A DNA stretch of 64,000 bases from Arthrobacter oryzae (GCF_030718995.1 NZ_CP132204.1:2046001-2110000); one strand, 5' to 3'. Positions 22,569-31,892 are shown, counted from the stretch's first letter. Numbers and translations are program-made. The notes: generated by a model from the letters alone, not told the origin.

Positions 22569-25169
22569 TCAGCCGGATTCCGCCACGATCTCGTCGGCGT
22601 TTTTGTCCAGGCGCCAGCCGCGCCATACCGGGTGCCGCAGCTTCCCGCCGCCGGTCCATTCTCCGAATGTCACTTCGCCCACCAGCTCGGGACTGACCCA
22701 GTGCGCATCGGAGGCATCGGCGGCCGGGACGTCGGTGAACGGGGAGGTCTTCCGCGCCAAGGTGTCCAACTGCAGCCGCAGTTCCGTCAGCTCCCGGTCG
22801 CTGAATCCGCTGCCCACGCGGCCCACATACCGCAGGGTGGCGCCGTCGGGGATGCCCACCAGGAGCGACCCCACGGAGTTTTGCCGTGACCCCTTGCCGG
22901 GGCGCCAGCCGCCCACCACCACTTCCTGGGTGCGCTCGAACTTGAGCTTCAGCCACGACCTGCTGCGTTCGCCGCTGACATAGCGGCCGTCAACGCGTTT
23001 GGCCATGATCCCCTCAAGGCCCAGTTCCCTGGCGCTTTCCAGGAGGTCCTCCACCTCGTGGTCCAGGACCTCCGACAGGTGCACCGGTCGGCCTTGCGGC
23101 CAGTCCAGCTGCTCCAGGCGCGCCCGCCGCTTCCTGAGCGGCGTCCGGCGGAGGTCCTCACCTGCGACGGACAGCAGGTCGAACACCATCAGCTGCACCG
23201 GTGTGGCGGCCCGGGTCCTGGCGACGTCGGCCGCTTTGGTCAGTTTCATCCGCGTCTGAAGTAGCCCGAAATCGGGCCGCCCGGAAGGCCCGACGGCGAC
23301 GATCTCGCCGTCGGCGATGAAGTTTTGCTCCGGCCAGCAGGTGCGGTCCGTCAGCTCCGGGTAGCTTGCGGACACGTCGTTGCCATTGCGGCTGATGAGC
23401 CGGATCCTGGTGGCATCGGCAACAATGAGCGCCCGCACGCCGTCCCATTTCAGCTCGAACTGCCAGTCCATGCCACGAAGATCGGCGGTGGTCCCGGCAC
23501 CAGCCAGCATTGGCGAGATATCAGGTGAAAAGGTCAGTGCGGGATCGGGCGGGGCCTCGGGTGAGGAATCCGGCCGGGCATCAGCCGCCCCGTCCTCCTG
23601 CTGTGATGCTGACGGGTTCTTTGATGCTGACGGGGCACGGGGTGCCGGCGGAGCCGCGTGCGGCTTGCGGTCCATCAGATGGATGAGCCACTGGGATTGT
23701 TCTGCCCCGTGCTGCTGATCGCTGTCGCGGCTGGTCCTGATCAGCGCGAATTTCTTCGTCCCTCCCAGACCGCCGCCGTCAGCCCCCGTGAGGGTGGCGA
23801 TGACTTCCTTGCCCGCGATCCATTTGTCGCACTCGTAGTACCCGTGATCCCAGATGCTGACGGTTCCGGCGCCGTACTGGCCTTTGGGGATGGTGCCGGC
23901 GAAATCGAGGTAGTCCATGGGGTGGTCCTCGGTCTGGACGGCGAGGTGGTTCTGGGTCCCGCTGGCGGGTACTCCCTTCGGCAGGGCCCAGGACACCAGG
24001 ACGCCGTCCCGTTCCAGCCGGAAGTCGTAATGCAGCCGGCTGGCGTGGTGCTCCTGGATGACGAAGCGCTCCCTGATGGTGCCCGCGCCGGGATCCGCCC
24101 GGTGCCGGTCCGCGCTGAACGGTTCCGGTGTCCCTTCCGGATCCCGCATGGAGCGGTACTTTTCCAACCGCGGGTCGGTGCTGCCGCCGTCGGCCGTTCC
24201 ATGTCCTGCCTCGCTGCCGGACCGGCCGCCCGGACTGCCGCCGTCAGTATCGCCGCCGGGATGGTCCTGCACATTGCCGCCACCCGCGGAGACCGCCGCG
24301 AACGGATCCTTGCCGTCCTTCACGCGCCGCATGACCTCCCGGTAGTCCAGTTGCTTCAGTGCGGGGGAGGCCAGTTCACGCCAGGTCCGCGGCGCGGCCA
24401 CGGTGGGGCGGAGCCGGCCACGAAGGGAGTAGGGGACAATCGTGGTCTTCGCCGCATTGTTCTGGCTCCAGTCCACCAGGACTTTGCCGGTGCGGAGCGT
24501 CTTCTTCATGTCACTGACGGCAAGGTCCGGATGGTCCGCCTCCAGGGCACGGGCAAGTTCGTGGGCGAAGTCGGAGATCTGGTCCGAGCCCTGCGTGCCG
24601 TCGAGGCCGGCGTAGAGGTGGATGCCCTTGCTGCCGCTGGTCACCGGCACAGGGTCCATGCCAACGTCCTTCAGGATGGCACGGGCAAGCCGGGCCACCT
24701 CGGCGCACTCGGCCAGCCCGGCGCCCTCGCCTGGATCCAGGTCCAGCACCAGCCGGTCCGGGTTCATGGGATTGCCGTGCGGGTCCACGCGCCACTGCGG
24801 GACGTGGATTTCCAGCGAGCCCATCTGGGCCAGCCAGATCAGGGTGGCAGCGTCGTTGACCAGCGGGTACTGGTTGGTGCGCTCCTTGTGCCGGATGGAG
24901 GCGCGCGGAATCCAGCCGGGTGTGGAGTCCTCCAGGTTCTTCTGGAAGAACATCTCACCCGGCGCCTCCGCGGTGCCCACTCCGTTCACCCAGCGCTTGC
25001 GGGTGGCGGGCCGGTTCACCGCGGCGGGGATCAGAACCGGAGCAACGGCGGTGTAGTACGCCAGGACGTCGGCTTTGGTGGTGCCCGTCTCCGGGTACAT
25101 CACCTTGTCCAGATTGGTGACCACCAGTTCGCGGCCCTGGACCCGGACACGTTCCCTACTGCCGGCCAA
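22569..25169 (-). CDS. ligD: Multifunctional NHEJ DNA ligase LigD (POL-PE-LIG)
   Basis: An 866-aa protein with three catalytic domains in the mycobacterial order. The primase-polymerase (1-300) has DKVMYPETGTTKADVL and the metal pair in VLDLDPG. The 3'-phosphoesterase (about 365-515) has FVIQEHHASRLHYDFRLE. The ATP-dependent ligase (about 555-866) has the nucleotidyl lysine in ELKWDGVRAL (about 573) and later DGEIV, EGIMAKR and WLKLK. It repairs double-strand breaks together with Ku, whose gene is divergent 40 nt away. The POL-PE linker is Gly/Asp-rich. Confidence 0.95.
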   Translation of the reverse strand: MAGSRERVRVQGRELVVTNLDKVMYPETGTTKADVLAYYTAVAPVLIPAAVNRPATRKRWVNGVGTAEAPGEMFFQKNLEDSTPGWIPRASIRHKERTNQYPLVNDAATLIWLAQMGSLEIHVPQWRVDPHGNPMNPDRLVLDLDPGEGAGLAECAEVARLARAILKDVGMDPVPVTSGSKGIHLYAGLDGTQGSDQISDFAHELARALEADHPDLAVSDMKKTLRTGKVLVDWSQNNAAKTTIVPYSLRGRLRPTVAAPRTWRELASPALKQLDYREVMRRVKDGKDPFAAVSAGGGNVQDHPGGDTDGGSPGGRSGSEAGHGTADGGSTDPRLEKYRSMRDPEGTPEPFSADRHRADPGAGTIRERFVIQEHHASRLHYDFRLERDGVLVSWALPKGVPASGTQNHLAVQTEDHPMDYLDFAGTIPKGQYGAGTVSIWDHGYYECDKWIAGKEVIATLTGADGGGLGGTKKFALIRTSRDSDQQHGAEQSQWLIHLMDRKPHAAPPAPRAPSASKNPSASQQEDGAADARPDSSPEAPPDPALTFSPDISPMLAGAGTTADLRGMDWQFELKWDGVRALIVADATRIRLISRNGNDVSASYPELTDRTCWPEQNFIADGEIVAVGPSGRPDFGLLQTRMKLTKAADVARTRAATPVQLMVFDLLSVAGEDLRRTPLRKRRARLEQLDWPQGRPVHLSEVLDHEVEDLLESARELGLEGIMAKRVDGRYVSGERSRSWLKLKFERTQEVVVGGWRPGKGSRQNSVGSLLVGIPDGATLRYVGRVGSGFSDRELTELRLQLDTLARKTSPFTDVPAADASDAHWVSPELVGEVTFGEWTGGGKLRHPVWRGWRLDKNADEIVAESG

Positions 25170-25209
25170 AGGTCTTCACCTCCGGGCAACTGTGATGTTC
25201 ACTTGATCC

Positions 25210-26289
25210 ATGAGAGCCATCTGGAAAGGCGCTATCGCATTTGGACTGGTCAACGTGCCGGTCAAGGTCTACAGCGCCACCGAGGACCACGACATCGGGC
25301 TCCACCAGGTCCACAACGCCGACGGCGGGCGAATCCGGTACCAGCGCCGCTGCGAAGTGTGCGGCGAGATCATTGACTATTCGGACATCGACAAGGCCTA
25401 CGAGGAAGACGGCCGGACCGTGATCCTCACCCGCGACGAACTCAAGTCCATCCCGGCGGAGAGCAGCCACGAGATCGAAGTGGTGCAGTTTGTCCCCTCC
25501 GAACAGCTCGATCCCATGATGTTCGAAAAGAGCTACTACCTGGAACCGGATTCGAAGTCCCCGAAGGCGTACGTCCTCCTCCGCCGGGCACTGGAGGACA
25601 CCGACCGCGTGGCCGTGGTCCAGTTCGCGCTCCGGGAGAAGACCCGGCTCGGCGCTTTGCGGATCAAAGACGACGTTCTGGTGCTGCAGTCGCTGCTGTG
25701 GGCGGACGAAGTCAGGGAACCGGCTTTCCCCGCCCTGGAAACCACCGTCCGGATCTCCGCCCAGGAACGCGAAATGTCCGCAGCCCTGGTTGACTCCATG
25801 GCCGGGGACTTTGAACCCGGCCAGTTCACGGATGACTACCAGGTTCAGCTCCGCAAACTCATCGACGCCAAGATCGAGCAGGGCGAGTCGCTGGACACGG
25901 AGCAGACGTTCGGCGCCGAGGCCGCCGAGGCCGGACAGGGCGAGGTTATCGACCTGATGGAGGCGCTGAAGCGGAGCCTGGAGAAGAAGCGGGGCGGCGC
26001 CGCCGCAGCCGCGTCCGGGGACGAGTCGGAGGCGGCGGACAGCGACGCCGACGAGGCTCCGGCCAAGGCGACCCGCGCCAAATCCCCGGCCCGGTCCAAG
26101 GCAGGCGCCGCCAAGGCTCCTGCCAAAGCGGCCGCGTCCAAGACGGCACCTGCCAAAACGACGACGTCCAAGACCGCTACGTCCAAGACCGCTACGTCCA
26201 GGACCGCTACGTCCAGAACGGCCGGGAAAACGGAGGACGCTGAACCGGCAGCCAAGGAGCCGGCGAAAAGCCGGCGAAAAGGGGCCTGA
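25210..26289 (+). CDS. ku: Ku DNA end-binding protein
   Basis: A 359-aa bacterial Ku. The core starts MRAIWKGAIAFGLVNVPVKV and contains YQRRCEVCGEIIDYSDIDKAYE and the C-terminal IDLMEALKRSLEKKR. It forms a ring on broken DNA ends and recruits LigD, which is encoded divergently. Residues about 265-359 form an Ala/Lys/Thr-rich histone-H1-like tail. That tail includes tandem TSKTA pentapeptides encoded by 15-bp units at 26164-26208 plus a degenerate fourth. Such basic tails are known in longer actinobacterial Ku proteins and bind DNA. Confidence 0.95.
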   Translation: MRAIWKGAIAFGLVNVPVKVYSATEDHDIGLHQVHNADGGRIRYQRRCEVCGEIIDYSDIDKAYEEDGRTVILTRDELKSIPAESSHEIEVVQFVPSEQLDPMMFEKSYYLEPDSKSPKAYVLLRRALEDTDRVAVVQFALREKTRLGALRIKDDVLVLQSLLWADEVREPAFPALETTVRISAQEREMSAALVDSMAGDFEPGQFTDDYQVQLRKLIDAKIEQGESLDTEQTFGAEAAEAGQGEVIDLMEALKRSLEKKRGGAAAAASGDESEAADSDADEAPAKATRAKSPARSKAGAAKAPAKAAASKTAPAKTTTSKTATSKTATSRTATSRTAGKTEDAEPAAKEPAKSRRKGA

Positions 26290-26315
26290 GTTACAGTCAC
26301 CCATTGCGGCCGCGG

Positions 26316-26582
26316 TCAGGAGTTTCTCAGAGCTGAGATGAGCTCACTCTTCTTCTTGGCGGAGTAACCCTTGAGTCCTATTTCCTTGGCTTTGGCCTTG
26401 AGCTGAGCCACCGTCCAGTCCTCGTAGTCGCCTGCTTTGCCGCCCTTGCGTCCCACCGCGGAGCGTCCCTTCTTTGCGGCAGCATTGGAAATGCGGGCCG
26501 CCTTCTGCTTCGACGCGCCGTCTTCCCGGAGTTCCTCGTACAGCTCAGGGTCCTTGAGGCTGGGGTTCTTTTTCTCAGGCAT
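26316..26582 (-). CDS. Small basic protein with a Rho-N/SAP-like C-terminal helix pair
   Basis: An 88-aa protein. [30 protein letters not shown] (in part) forms an N-terminal helical segment, linked by a Lys/Gly-rich stretch to [30 protein letters not shown], a Rho termination factor N-domain or SAP-like helix-extension-helix that usually binds nucleic acid. It starts 2 nt after the SRPBCC stop codon, so the two form an operon, convergent with ku. A role in DNA binding near the NHEJ genes is conjecture. Confidence 0.8.
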   Translation of the reverse strand: MPEKKNPSLKDPELYEELREDGASKQKAARISNAAAKKGRSAVGRKGGKAGDYEDWTVAQLKAKAKEIGLKGYSAKKKSELISALRNS

Positions 26583-26584
26583 GA

Positions 26585-27217
26585 TCAGCTCGGATCCGAC
26601 GGTTCAGCGTCGTCAATGAAGGGGTCCACCCCTGCCGGACGCTGCGGGGAAGGGGTGGGTGTGTGCGGCGGCTGCGCATGTGATGCGTGAGCGGCGGAAT
26701 CGTGTGCGTGGTGTGCGGGGGCGTTCGCGGCGAAGCCCGCCTCTTCCTCGGTTTCCTCGACTTCTCCGTGGTCCACAGCAGAACGCCAGGCGCCCGTTTC
26801 AATGCCGCGTGATTCGATGAACTGTTTGAACCGCTTGAGGTCGGCGCTGATCTGGTGGCTGTCCGCGTGCACCGCGGAGCCGGCTTTCTCCACCAGGCCT
26901 TCGGGCTCCCATTCCAGCGCTACGGTGACCCGGGTGTGCTCCGGTCCGAGGGATTCGAAGGAGACCTCCCCGGCGTTGCGGGGCTTGTCCGTGCTCACCC
27001 AGGCGATTCGACGGTCCGGTAGTTGTTCGGTGATCTGCGCGTTGTATTCGCGCCTGACGCCGGCGATGTCCGTCCGGAAGTGCAGGGACGTCTCATCGAT
27101 CTGCTCGACGGACTCCACGCCCCTCATGAACTCCGGGAAGGACTCGAACTGGGTCCATTGGTTATAGGCGGTGGACACGGGAACATCCACCTCGACGGTT
27201 TCGTGCAAAGTAGCCAC
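26585..27217 (-). CDS. SRPBCC-family (START-like) protein with an acidic/His-rich tail
   Basis: About 210 aa. The first 150 residues match the cyclase/dehydrase-like SRPBCC group: [20 protein letters not shown], then [24 protein letters not shown] and [13 protein letters not shown]. The remaining 60 are Glu, His and Pro-rich and likely disordered. Members bind hydrophobic ligands or have unknown roles. GTG 27217 is chosen because AGAGGA lies 7 nt upstream; the longer frame lacks such a site. A CTAAG-N4-CTTAG palindrome lies about 110 nt upstream. Confidence 0.8.
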   Translation of the reverse strand: MATLHETVEVDVPVSTAYNQWTQFESFPEFMRGVESVEQIDETSLHFRTDIAGVRREYNAQITEQLPDRRIAWVSTDKPRNAGEVSFESLGPEHTRVTVALEWEPEGLVEKAGSAVHADSHQISADLKRFKQFIESRGIETGAWRSAVDHGEVEETEEEAGFAANAPAHHAHDSAAHASHAQPPHTPTPSPQRPAGVDPFIDDAEPSDPS

Positions 27218-27327
27218 TGTCTCATCCTCTTTCAGCCCGGGGACGTGCCCTCCGAATGGGTCTGTTGAACGGTGTGTCGCCACGTTGTCCACGCTAACGG
27301 GGCCGTCAGGCAAAAACAAGGAATGTA

Positions 27328-27341
27328 CTAAGTTTGCTTAG
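27328..27341. promoter_or_regulatory. Palindrome CTAAG-N4-CTTAG upstream of the SRPBCC gene
   Basis: CTAAGTTTGCTTAG is a perfect 5+4+5 inverted repeat, extended by an A/T pair on each side. A near-identical site lies before dps at 61530. Likely a shared operator or promoter element. Confidence 0.55.
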
Positions 27342-27377
27342 TTCATCCTCCCCGGAGTAAAAACCGGGAGTTAAAAG

Positions 27378-27439
27378 CAGCGGCCGGCCCGTGCGCCGCC
27401 TGCCCTTGGAGGGGAGGTGGCGCAGCGTGCCGGCCGCTG
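27378..27439. other. Large imperfect hairpin between ptsH and the SRPBCC gene
   Basis: CAGCGGCCGGC (27378-27388) is perfectly inverted at 27429-27439. Inside, GCGCC/GGCGC and CCT/AGG extend the structure. It lies in a 275-nt gap between the ptsH 3' end and the SRPBCC start. Confidence 0.55.
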
Positions 27440-27465
27440 GCTGCAGCTTGCTGCCTGGTGCTGCG

Positions 27466-27486
27466 GGCGGGCTGTCCTAGCCCGCC
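27466..27486 (-). terminator. GC-rich terminator-like hairpin after ptsH
   Basis: GGCGGGCT and AGCCCGCC form a perfect 8-bp stem with the loop GTCCT, 7 nt past the HPr stop. There is no T-run, which is common in high-GC actinobacteria. Confidence 0.6.
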
Positions 27487-27492
27487 GTGCTG

Positions 27493-27771
27493 CTACTCGG
27501 CGTCGTGATCTGTTTCCAGGATCTGGACCAGGTGGTCCAGGGCGGTGTCGGCGCCGTCGCCGTCGGCGCGGAGGACCACGACGTCGCCGTGCGAGGCGCC
27601 CAGGCTCATGAGGGACAGGATGCTGGCGGCGTCCATGGCCTCGTCGGCCGGTTCGCCCTGGCGGGCGATCGTGATCTCGTGCGGGTACTCGCCGGCGGCC
27701 TCGGCAAAGATGGCGGCGGGGCGGGCGTGCAGGCCCACGCGGCTGGCGATGGTGGCGGTGCGTTCGAACAT
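27493..27771 (-). CDS. ptsH: Phosphocarrier protein HPr
   Basis: A 92-aa HPr. The active-site His15 is in RVGLHARPAA. The regulatory-serine region reads AASILSLMSLGAS (S50, equivalent to Ser46 of low-GC HPr). It carries phosphate from enzyme I to EIIA in the cytoplasm. It lies 56 nt downstream of fruA in the same direction and is probably part of or near the fru operon. Enzyme I is not in the window. Confidence 0.96.
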   Translation of the reverse strand: MFERTATIASRVGLHARPAAIFAEAAGEYPHEITIARQGEPADEAMDAASILSLMSLGASHGDVVVLRADGDGADTALDHLVQILETDHDAE

Positions 27772-27827
27772 GTGTGCTCCTTGGATATCAGGTCGAGACA
27801 GGTGGTTGGTAAGGCTACCGGACCGGG

Positions 27828-29885
27828 TCAGACAGTTACTGGAACCGGCTCCACGGTATCAACGGACTTGCGGACGGCCCAGCGCTTGAGGGCGATGACT
27901 GTCAGGGCCGTGACGATGGTGCCGGCGAGGATCGAGACAACGAACATCAGGAAGTTGTCGATGGCGAAGAAGACGAAGAAGCCGCCGTGCGGGGCCTTCG
28001 AGCCCACCGCTGTGGCCATGGAGAGGGCGCCGGTGACCGCGCCGCCGAGCATGCTGGCGGGGATGACGCGGAGCGGGTCGGCTGCGGCAAACGGGATGGC
28101 GCCTTCAGAGATGAAGGATGCACCCAGGAGCCACGCCGCCTTGCCGTTCTCGCGTTCAGCCAGGCTGAAGCGCTTCTTGTCCAGGACAGTGGAGGCGAGG
28201 GCCATGGCCAGCGGCGGCACCATGCCTGCGGCCATGACGGCTGCCATGATCTGCCACGGTGCCTGGTTGTCCAGGGTTGCGGCGCCCAGGCCGGCGACGG
28301 CGAAGGAGTAAGCAACCTTGTTGACCGGACCGCCGAGGTCGAAGCACATCATGAGTCCCAGGATGACGCCCAGGGCGATGGCGCTGGCACCGGTGAGGCC
28401 GGAGAGCCAGTTGTTCAGGCCCACGGTGATGCCGACGATCGGTGCGCCCAGGATCAGGAACATCAGGCCCGAGGCAACGAGGGACGCGACCAGCGGAATG
28501 ATGACCACGGGCATCAGGCCGCGCAGCCAGCGGGCCACCTGGATCTTGCCGATGGAATGGGCGATGTAACCGGCCAGGAGGCCGCCCACGATACCGCCGA
28601 GGAAGCCTGCCCCCATGAACCCTGCGACGGCGCCGGCAACGAAGCCCGGTGCGATGCCGGGCCGGTCGGCAATGCCGTAGGCGATGTAGCCTGCCAGTGC
28701 CGGGACCAGGAAGCCGAGCGACAAGGCGCCGATCTTGAAGAGCACGGCACCAAGGTATGCGCCGAGCGGACCCCACGCGTTCTCGGGGTATTCGGTGGGC
28801 AGGTTGAAGATGCTGTTCTCCACCACGATGGTGTCCGCGAACTGCGTGATCAGGTAGCCGCCCATCAGGAAGCCCAGCGCGATCAGCAGACCGCCGCCGG
28901 CCACGAACGGGATCATGTAGCTGACGCCCGTGAGGAGCGCTTTCTTCAGCTTCTGGCCGATGTGCTCGCCCTTTTCGGTGGCTTCGGCCTCGGCCTGCTC
29001 CTCTGCACCGAAGTGCGGCACGCGGCGGGCGTTGGGGTTGTCGGCCGCGGCCAGGGCTTCCTGGACCATCTTGTCCGGTTCGTCGATGCCGCGCTTGACC
29101 GGTGCGTTGATGACCGGCTTGCCGGCAAAGCGCTCCTTGCCGCGGACGTCCACGTCCACCGCGAAGATCACGGCGTCGGCGGCTGCGATCACTGCGGGAT
29201 CCAGCGGCTTGGCGCCGGAGGAACCCTGGGTTTCCACCTGGAGGTCCACTCCGACTTCCTTGGCTGCTGCGACCAGCGAGTCGGCAGCCATGTAGGTGTG
29301 GGCGATGCCCGTGGGGCAGGCGGTCACGGCGACGAGCCGCTTGGGCCCGCCGGAGCGGGCGCCCGTGGCGGCACCGGCAGAGGGCGCGGCCGCTGCGGCC
29401 GTTGCCATGGCAGGCTCTGCTGCGGCCGCAGGCTTGTCAGCCAGGGCGCCTTCCACCAGTTCCACGATCTCGGCCTGGGTGCTCGCGGCACGCAGCGCGG
29501 CCGTGAAGTCCTTTTTGATCAGCGAGCGGGCCAGTTTGGACAGGAGCTTCAGGTGCTCCTGGTCCGCGCCTTCGGGGGCTGCGATGAAGAAGATCAGGTC
29601 TGCCGGGCCGTCCTTGGCGCCAAAGTTCACCGGCTGTGAAAGCCGTGCCATGGCCAGGGTGGGCACCGTCACGGCCGTGGAGCGGCAGTGCGGAATGGCG
29701 ATTCCGCCGGGCACTCCGGTAGCCGTCTTGGACTCACGGGCAAACGCGTCCGTGAAGAGGCCTTCCGCTTCGGTGGCACGTCCGTTGGCGGCGACCCTGC
29801 CGGCCAGATGGCGGATCACGTCCTCGGGCGAGTTGCCCAGGTTCTGGTCTAGCTCGACCAGATCAGTAGTAATGAGCTGAGTCAC
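27828..29885 (-). CDS. fruA: PTS fructose-specific EIIABC permease
   Basis: A 685-aa three-domain permease. EIIA has the phospho-His in GIAIPHCRS (H66). EIIB has the phospho-Cys in VTACPTGIAHTYM (C190). EIIC (about 320-670) has multiple membrane helices and GGPVNK and GSKAPHGG segments. It imports fructose as fructose 1-phosphate. GTG 29885 starts 2 nt after the fruK stop, so the genes are co-transcribed. An Ala-rich linker (about 151-178) joins EIIA and EIIB. Confidence 0.95.
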   Translation of the reverse strand: MTQLITTDLVELDQNLGNSPEDVIRHLAGRVAANGRATEAEGLFTDAFARESKTATGVPGGIAIPHCRSTAVTVPTLAMARLSQPVNFGAKDGPADLIFFIAAPEGADQEHLKLLSKLARSLIKKDFTAALRAASTQAEIVELVEGALADKPAAAAEPAMATAAAAAPSAGAATGARSGGPKRLVAVTACPTGIAHTYMAADSLVAAAKEVGVDLQVETQGSSGAKPLDPAVIAAADAVIFAVDVDVRGKERFAGKPVINAPVKRGIDEPDKMVQEALAAADNPNARRVPHFGAEEQAEAEATEKGEHIGQKLKKALLTGVSYMIPFVAGGGLLIALGFLMGGYLITQFADTIVVENSIFNLPTEYPENAWGPLGAYLGAVLFKIGALSLGFLVPALAGYIAYGIADRPGIAPGFVAGAVAGFMGAGFLGGIVGGLLAGYIAHSIGKIQVARWLRGLMPVVIIPLVASLVASGLMFLILGAPIVGITVGLNNWLSGLTGASAIALGVILGLMMCFDLGGPVNKVAYSFAVAGLGAATLDNQAPWQIMAAVMAAGMVPPLAMALASTVLDKKRFSLAERENGKAAWLLGASFISEGAIPFAAADPLRVIPASMLGGAVTGALSMATAVGSKAPHGGFFVFFAIDNFLMFVVSILAGTIVTALTVIALKRWAVRKSVDTVEPVPVTV

Positions 29886-29887
29886 TG

Positions 29888-30871
29888 TCAGTCCTTCCGG
29901 AGGGCCGTGATGGTTACGGCATCAGGGGTGGTTTGGTGGACCGCCGGAACTGTGGAGCCCGGCAGGGAAGCGGCGGCGGCACCGTGTGCCACAGCCTGAC
30001 GGAGGCAGTCGGCCGGGGCGGCGCCCCGGCTGGAGGCGAGCAGGTAGCCGGCAAGGGAGGAATCTCCCGCACCGACCGTGCTCACGGCTTTGACCGGCGG
30101 ATGCGTGGCCAGCCACGCGCCGTCGGACGTTACGAGTACTGCACCTTTGGAACCGAGCGTTGCCAGCACGGCACCTACACCGGAACGCACGACGGCGGCG
30201 GCGGCTGCCGCGGCAGCCTCCGGATCCGCTTCCAGTTCGTCAGCGGTGGACGCCGTGGCGAAACCGGCTGCGGCAGCCAGTTCAGCCAGTTCTTCGGCGT
30301 TGGGCTTGAGGAGGTCCGGCATGCCTGACGCGTCGCCCGAGAGGGCGGCGGCGAGGGGCGCGCCGGACGAGTCGACGGCGATGCGCGGAGCAGCACCGTC
30401 ATTGGTGGAGCGAAGCCGCCGGGTAACGGTGGCGTAGAAATCGGCCGGAACCCCGGGTGGGAGCGAGCCGGCCAGGACAACCCAGCTGGCACCGCGGGAC
30501 CGTTCCAGCAACAGCCCGATCAAGGCTTCCTGCTGGTCTTCGCTCAGTACCGGGCCGGGTTCGTTGATCTTGGTGGTGACGCCGTCCGGTTCCGTCAGCG
30601 CCACGTTGGTGCGCAGCGGTTCGTGGATGGGGAGGGCGGCAAAAGGTACCCCGCTCTCACGAAGCCCCGCCAGCACGGGATCGGAGTCGCCGCCGGGGAG
30701 GACGGCCACTGTTTCGAGTCCGGAGGCCACCAGGGCACGGGAAACGTTGACGCCTTTCCCGCCGGACTCCTGGCTGACGGAGACGGCGCGCTGCACTTCG
30801 CCGCGCAACAGGGGTGAGGGGAGGGCTACGGTGCGGTCGAGGCTCGGGTTCGCGGTGAGGGTGACAATCAT
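29888..30871 (-). CDS. fruK: 1-phosphofructokinase
   Basis: A 327-aa PfkB-family kinase with the N-terminal VTLTANPSLDRTVALP, the GGKGVNVSRAL substrate motif and the ATP/catalytic motif VGAGDSSLAGYL. It converts fructose 1-phosphate to fructose 1,6-bisphosphate, completing PTS fructose uptake. ATG 30871 overlaps the stop of fruR by 4 nt. Confidence 0.94.
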   Translation of the reverse strand: MIVTLTANPSLDRTVALPSPLLRGEVQRAVSVSQESGGKGVNVSRALVASGLETVAVLPGGDSDPVLAGLRESGVPFAALPIHEPLRTNVALTEPDGVTTKINEPGPVLSEDQQEALIGLLLERSRGASWVVLAGSLPPGVPADFYATVTRRLRSTNDGAAPRIAVDSSGAPLAAALSGDASGMPDLLKPNAEELAELAAAAGFATASTADELEADPEAAAAAAAAVVRSGVGAVLATLGSKGAVLVTSDGAWLATHPPVKAVSTVGAGDSSLAGYLLASSRGAAPADCLRQAVAHGAAAASLPGSTVPAVHQTTPDAVTITALRKD

Positions 30872-31677
30872 GCGATCACCACGTCCACGCCGGCGTCAGC
30901 AAGCGCCGCTGCGAGTTCCGGGCTGGGGTCACTGTCTGTAATCAAGGTGTCCAGATCTTTCAACGAGGCGAACTGGACCAGCGTTTCCGCATCCAGCTTG
31001 GACGAATCGGCCAGCACCACAATGCGGCGTGCCGATTGGACGAAGGCAGCCTTGACGGCGGCTTCTTCAGGATCGGGCGTGCTCAGCCCGAAGGCCGAGT
31101 GGATTCCGTTGGCGCCGATGAAGGCGATGTCCGGACGAATCTTGTGGGCCGCTTCCACGGTGGACTGACCCACCGCCGCCTGGGTGAGGCCGCGGACCCG
31201 GCCGCCCAGGAGGTGGAGGGCAATGCCTGGCTCGCCGGCGAGTTTCGCGGCGATGGGAATTGCATGGGTGATGACCACCAGTTCGTTCTCCGGATCGGAG
31301 GACGAACTGGTGGAGGGGTCGGCCAGGCGCAGGGCGATCAGGTCCGCCAGGGCCTCCGTGGTTGAGCCGGCGTCCACCAGGATGCTGCCGGCGGGGTTCT
31401 GCGGGATAAAAGCCAACGCGGCCTCGGCGATCCGCAGCTTCTCCGGCTGCCGCTGGATGGTCCGTTCAAGGATGCTTTCCTCGGTGGTGCTGACCCGGTC
31501 CGGTGCGACGGCGCCGCCATGGACCCGGCGCACAGTGCCGGCCGATTCCAGCGCAGCCAGGTCGCGGCGGACGGTTTCGGTGGTGATGTTGAAGCGCTCG
31601 GCAAGGGCAGTGACGCTGGCGCGGCCGCTTTCGGCGACCAGTCCCGCGATCAGCTGTTGGCGCTCCTCGGCGAACAC
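30868..31677 (-). CDS. fruR: DeoR-family regulator of the fructose operon
   Basis: A 269-aa protein. An N-terminal DeoR helix-turn-helix reads VTALAERFNITTETVRRDLAALE, then VRRVHGGAV. The DeoRC sensor domain contains ILVDAGSTTEALADL and FIGANGI and probably binds a phosphosugar such as fructose 1-phosphate. As the first gene of fruR-fruK-fruA it is likely autoregulated. The GTG start at 31677 has GGAGGG close upstream. Confidence 0.9.
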   Translation of the reverse strand: MFAEERQQLIAGLVAESGRASVTALAERFNITTETVRRDLAALESAGTVRRVHGGAVAPDRVSTTEESILERTIQRQPEKLRIAEAALAFIPQNPAGSILVDAGSTTEALADLIALRLADPSTSSSSDPENELVVITHAIPIAAKLAGEPGIALHLLGGRVRGLTQAAVGQSTVEAAHKIRPDIAFIGANGIHSAFGLSTPDPEEAAVKAAFVQSARRIVVLADSSKLDAETLVQFASLKDLDTLITDSDPSPELAAALADAGVDVVIA

Positions 31678-31756
31678 TTACCCTCCATTGCGTAAAGACT
31701 GCTGGCAGTTCAGTAACGGCTTCAGTGACTGCCATCACATGATGTTGAATTGCTTG

Positions 31757-31786
31757 ACTTTATCTTTGTTCTTGTGGGTTTGTCAA
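31757..31786 (-). promoter_or_regulatory. fruRKA promoter
   Basis: On the minus strand a perfect TTGACA (31786-31781) is followed after 18 nt by TAAAGT (31762-31757). TTTGTTCTTGTG-like words around it (31764-31800, some inverted) are candidate FruR sites. Confidence 0.65.
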
Positions 31787-31817
31787 TGAAAACAACACGA
31801 ACGCAGATCCCGGTCTT

Positions 31818-31882
31818 GGAGTTTTTGTCCACATCGAGGGAGTTAAAAGCCTTCGAAGTCGCGATAAGTGGACAAAAAACTC
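31818..31882. repeat. 65-bp palindromic intergenic repeat, family A copy 2
   Basis: The same left arm GGAGTTTTTGTCC, the same internal GGGAGTT and the same TCGCGATAAGTGGAC right-hand block as the 5308 copy, with one extra A in the right arm. Total length is identical. It lies between fruR and the DUF6458 gene. Confidence 0.8.
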
Positions 31883-31892
31883 GGGCGGACGA

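Noticed and set aside
23658..25376. 572-codon plus-strand frame opposite ligD
   Set aside because: LigD motifs on the minus strand are unambiguous; this frame is compositional.
26150..26225. Spaced short repeats that could look like a CRISPR array
   Set aside because: The 15-bp units are in frame, have no spacers, and encode the TSKTA tail of Ku.
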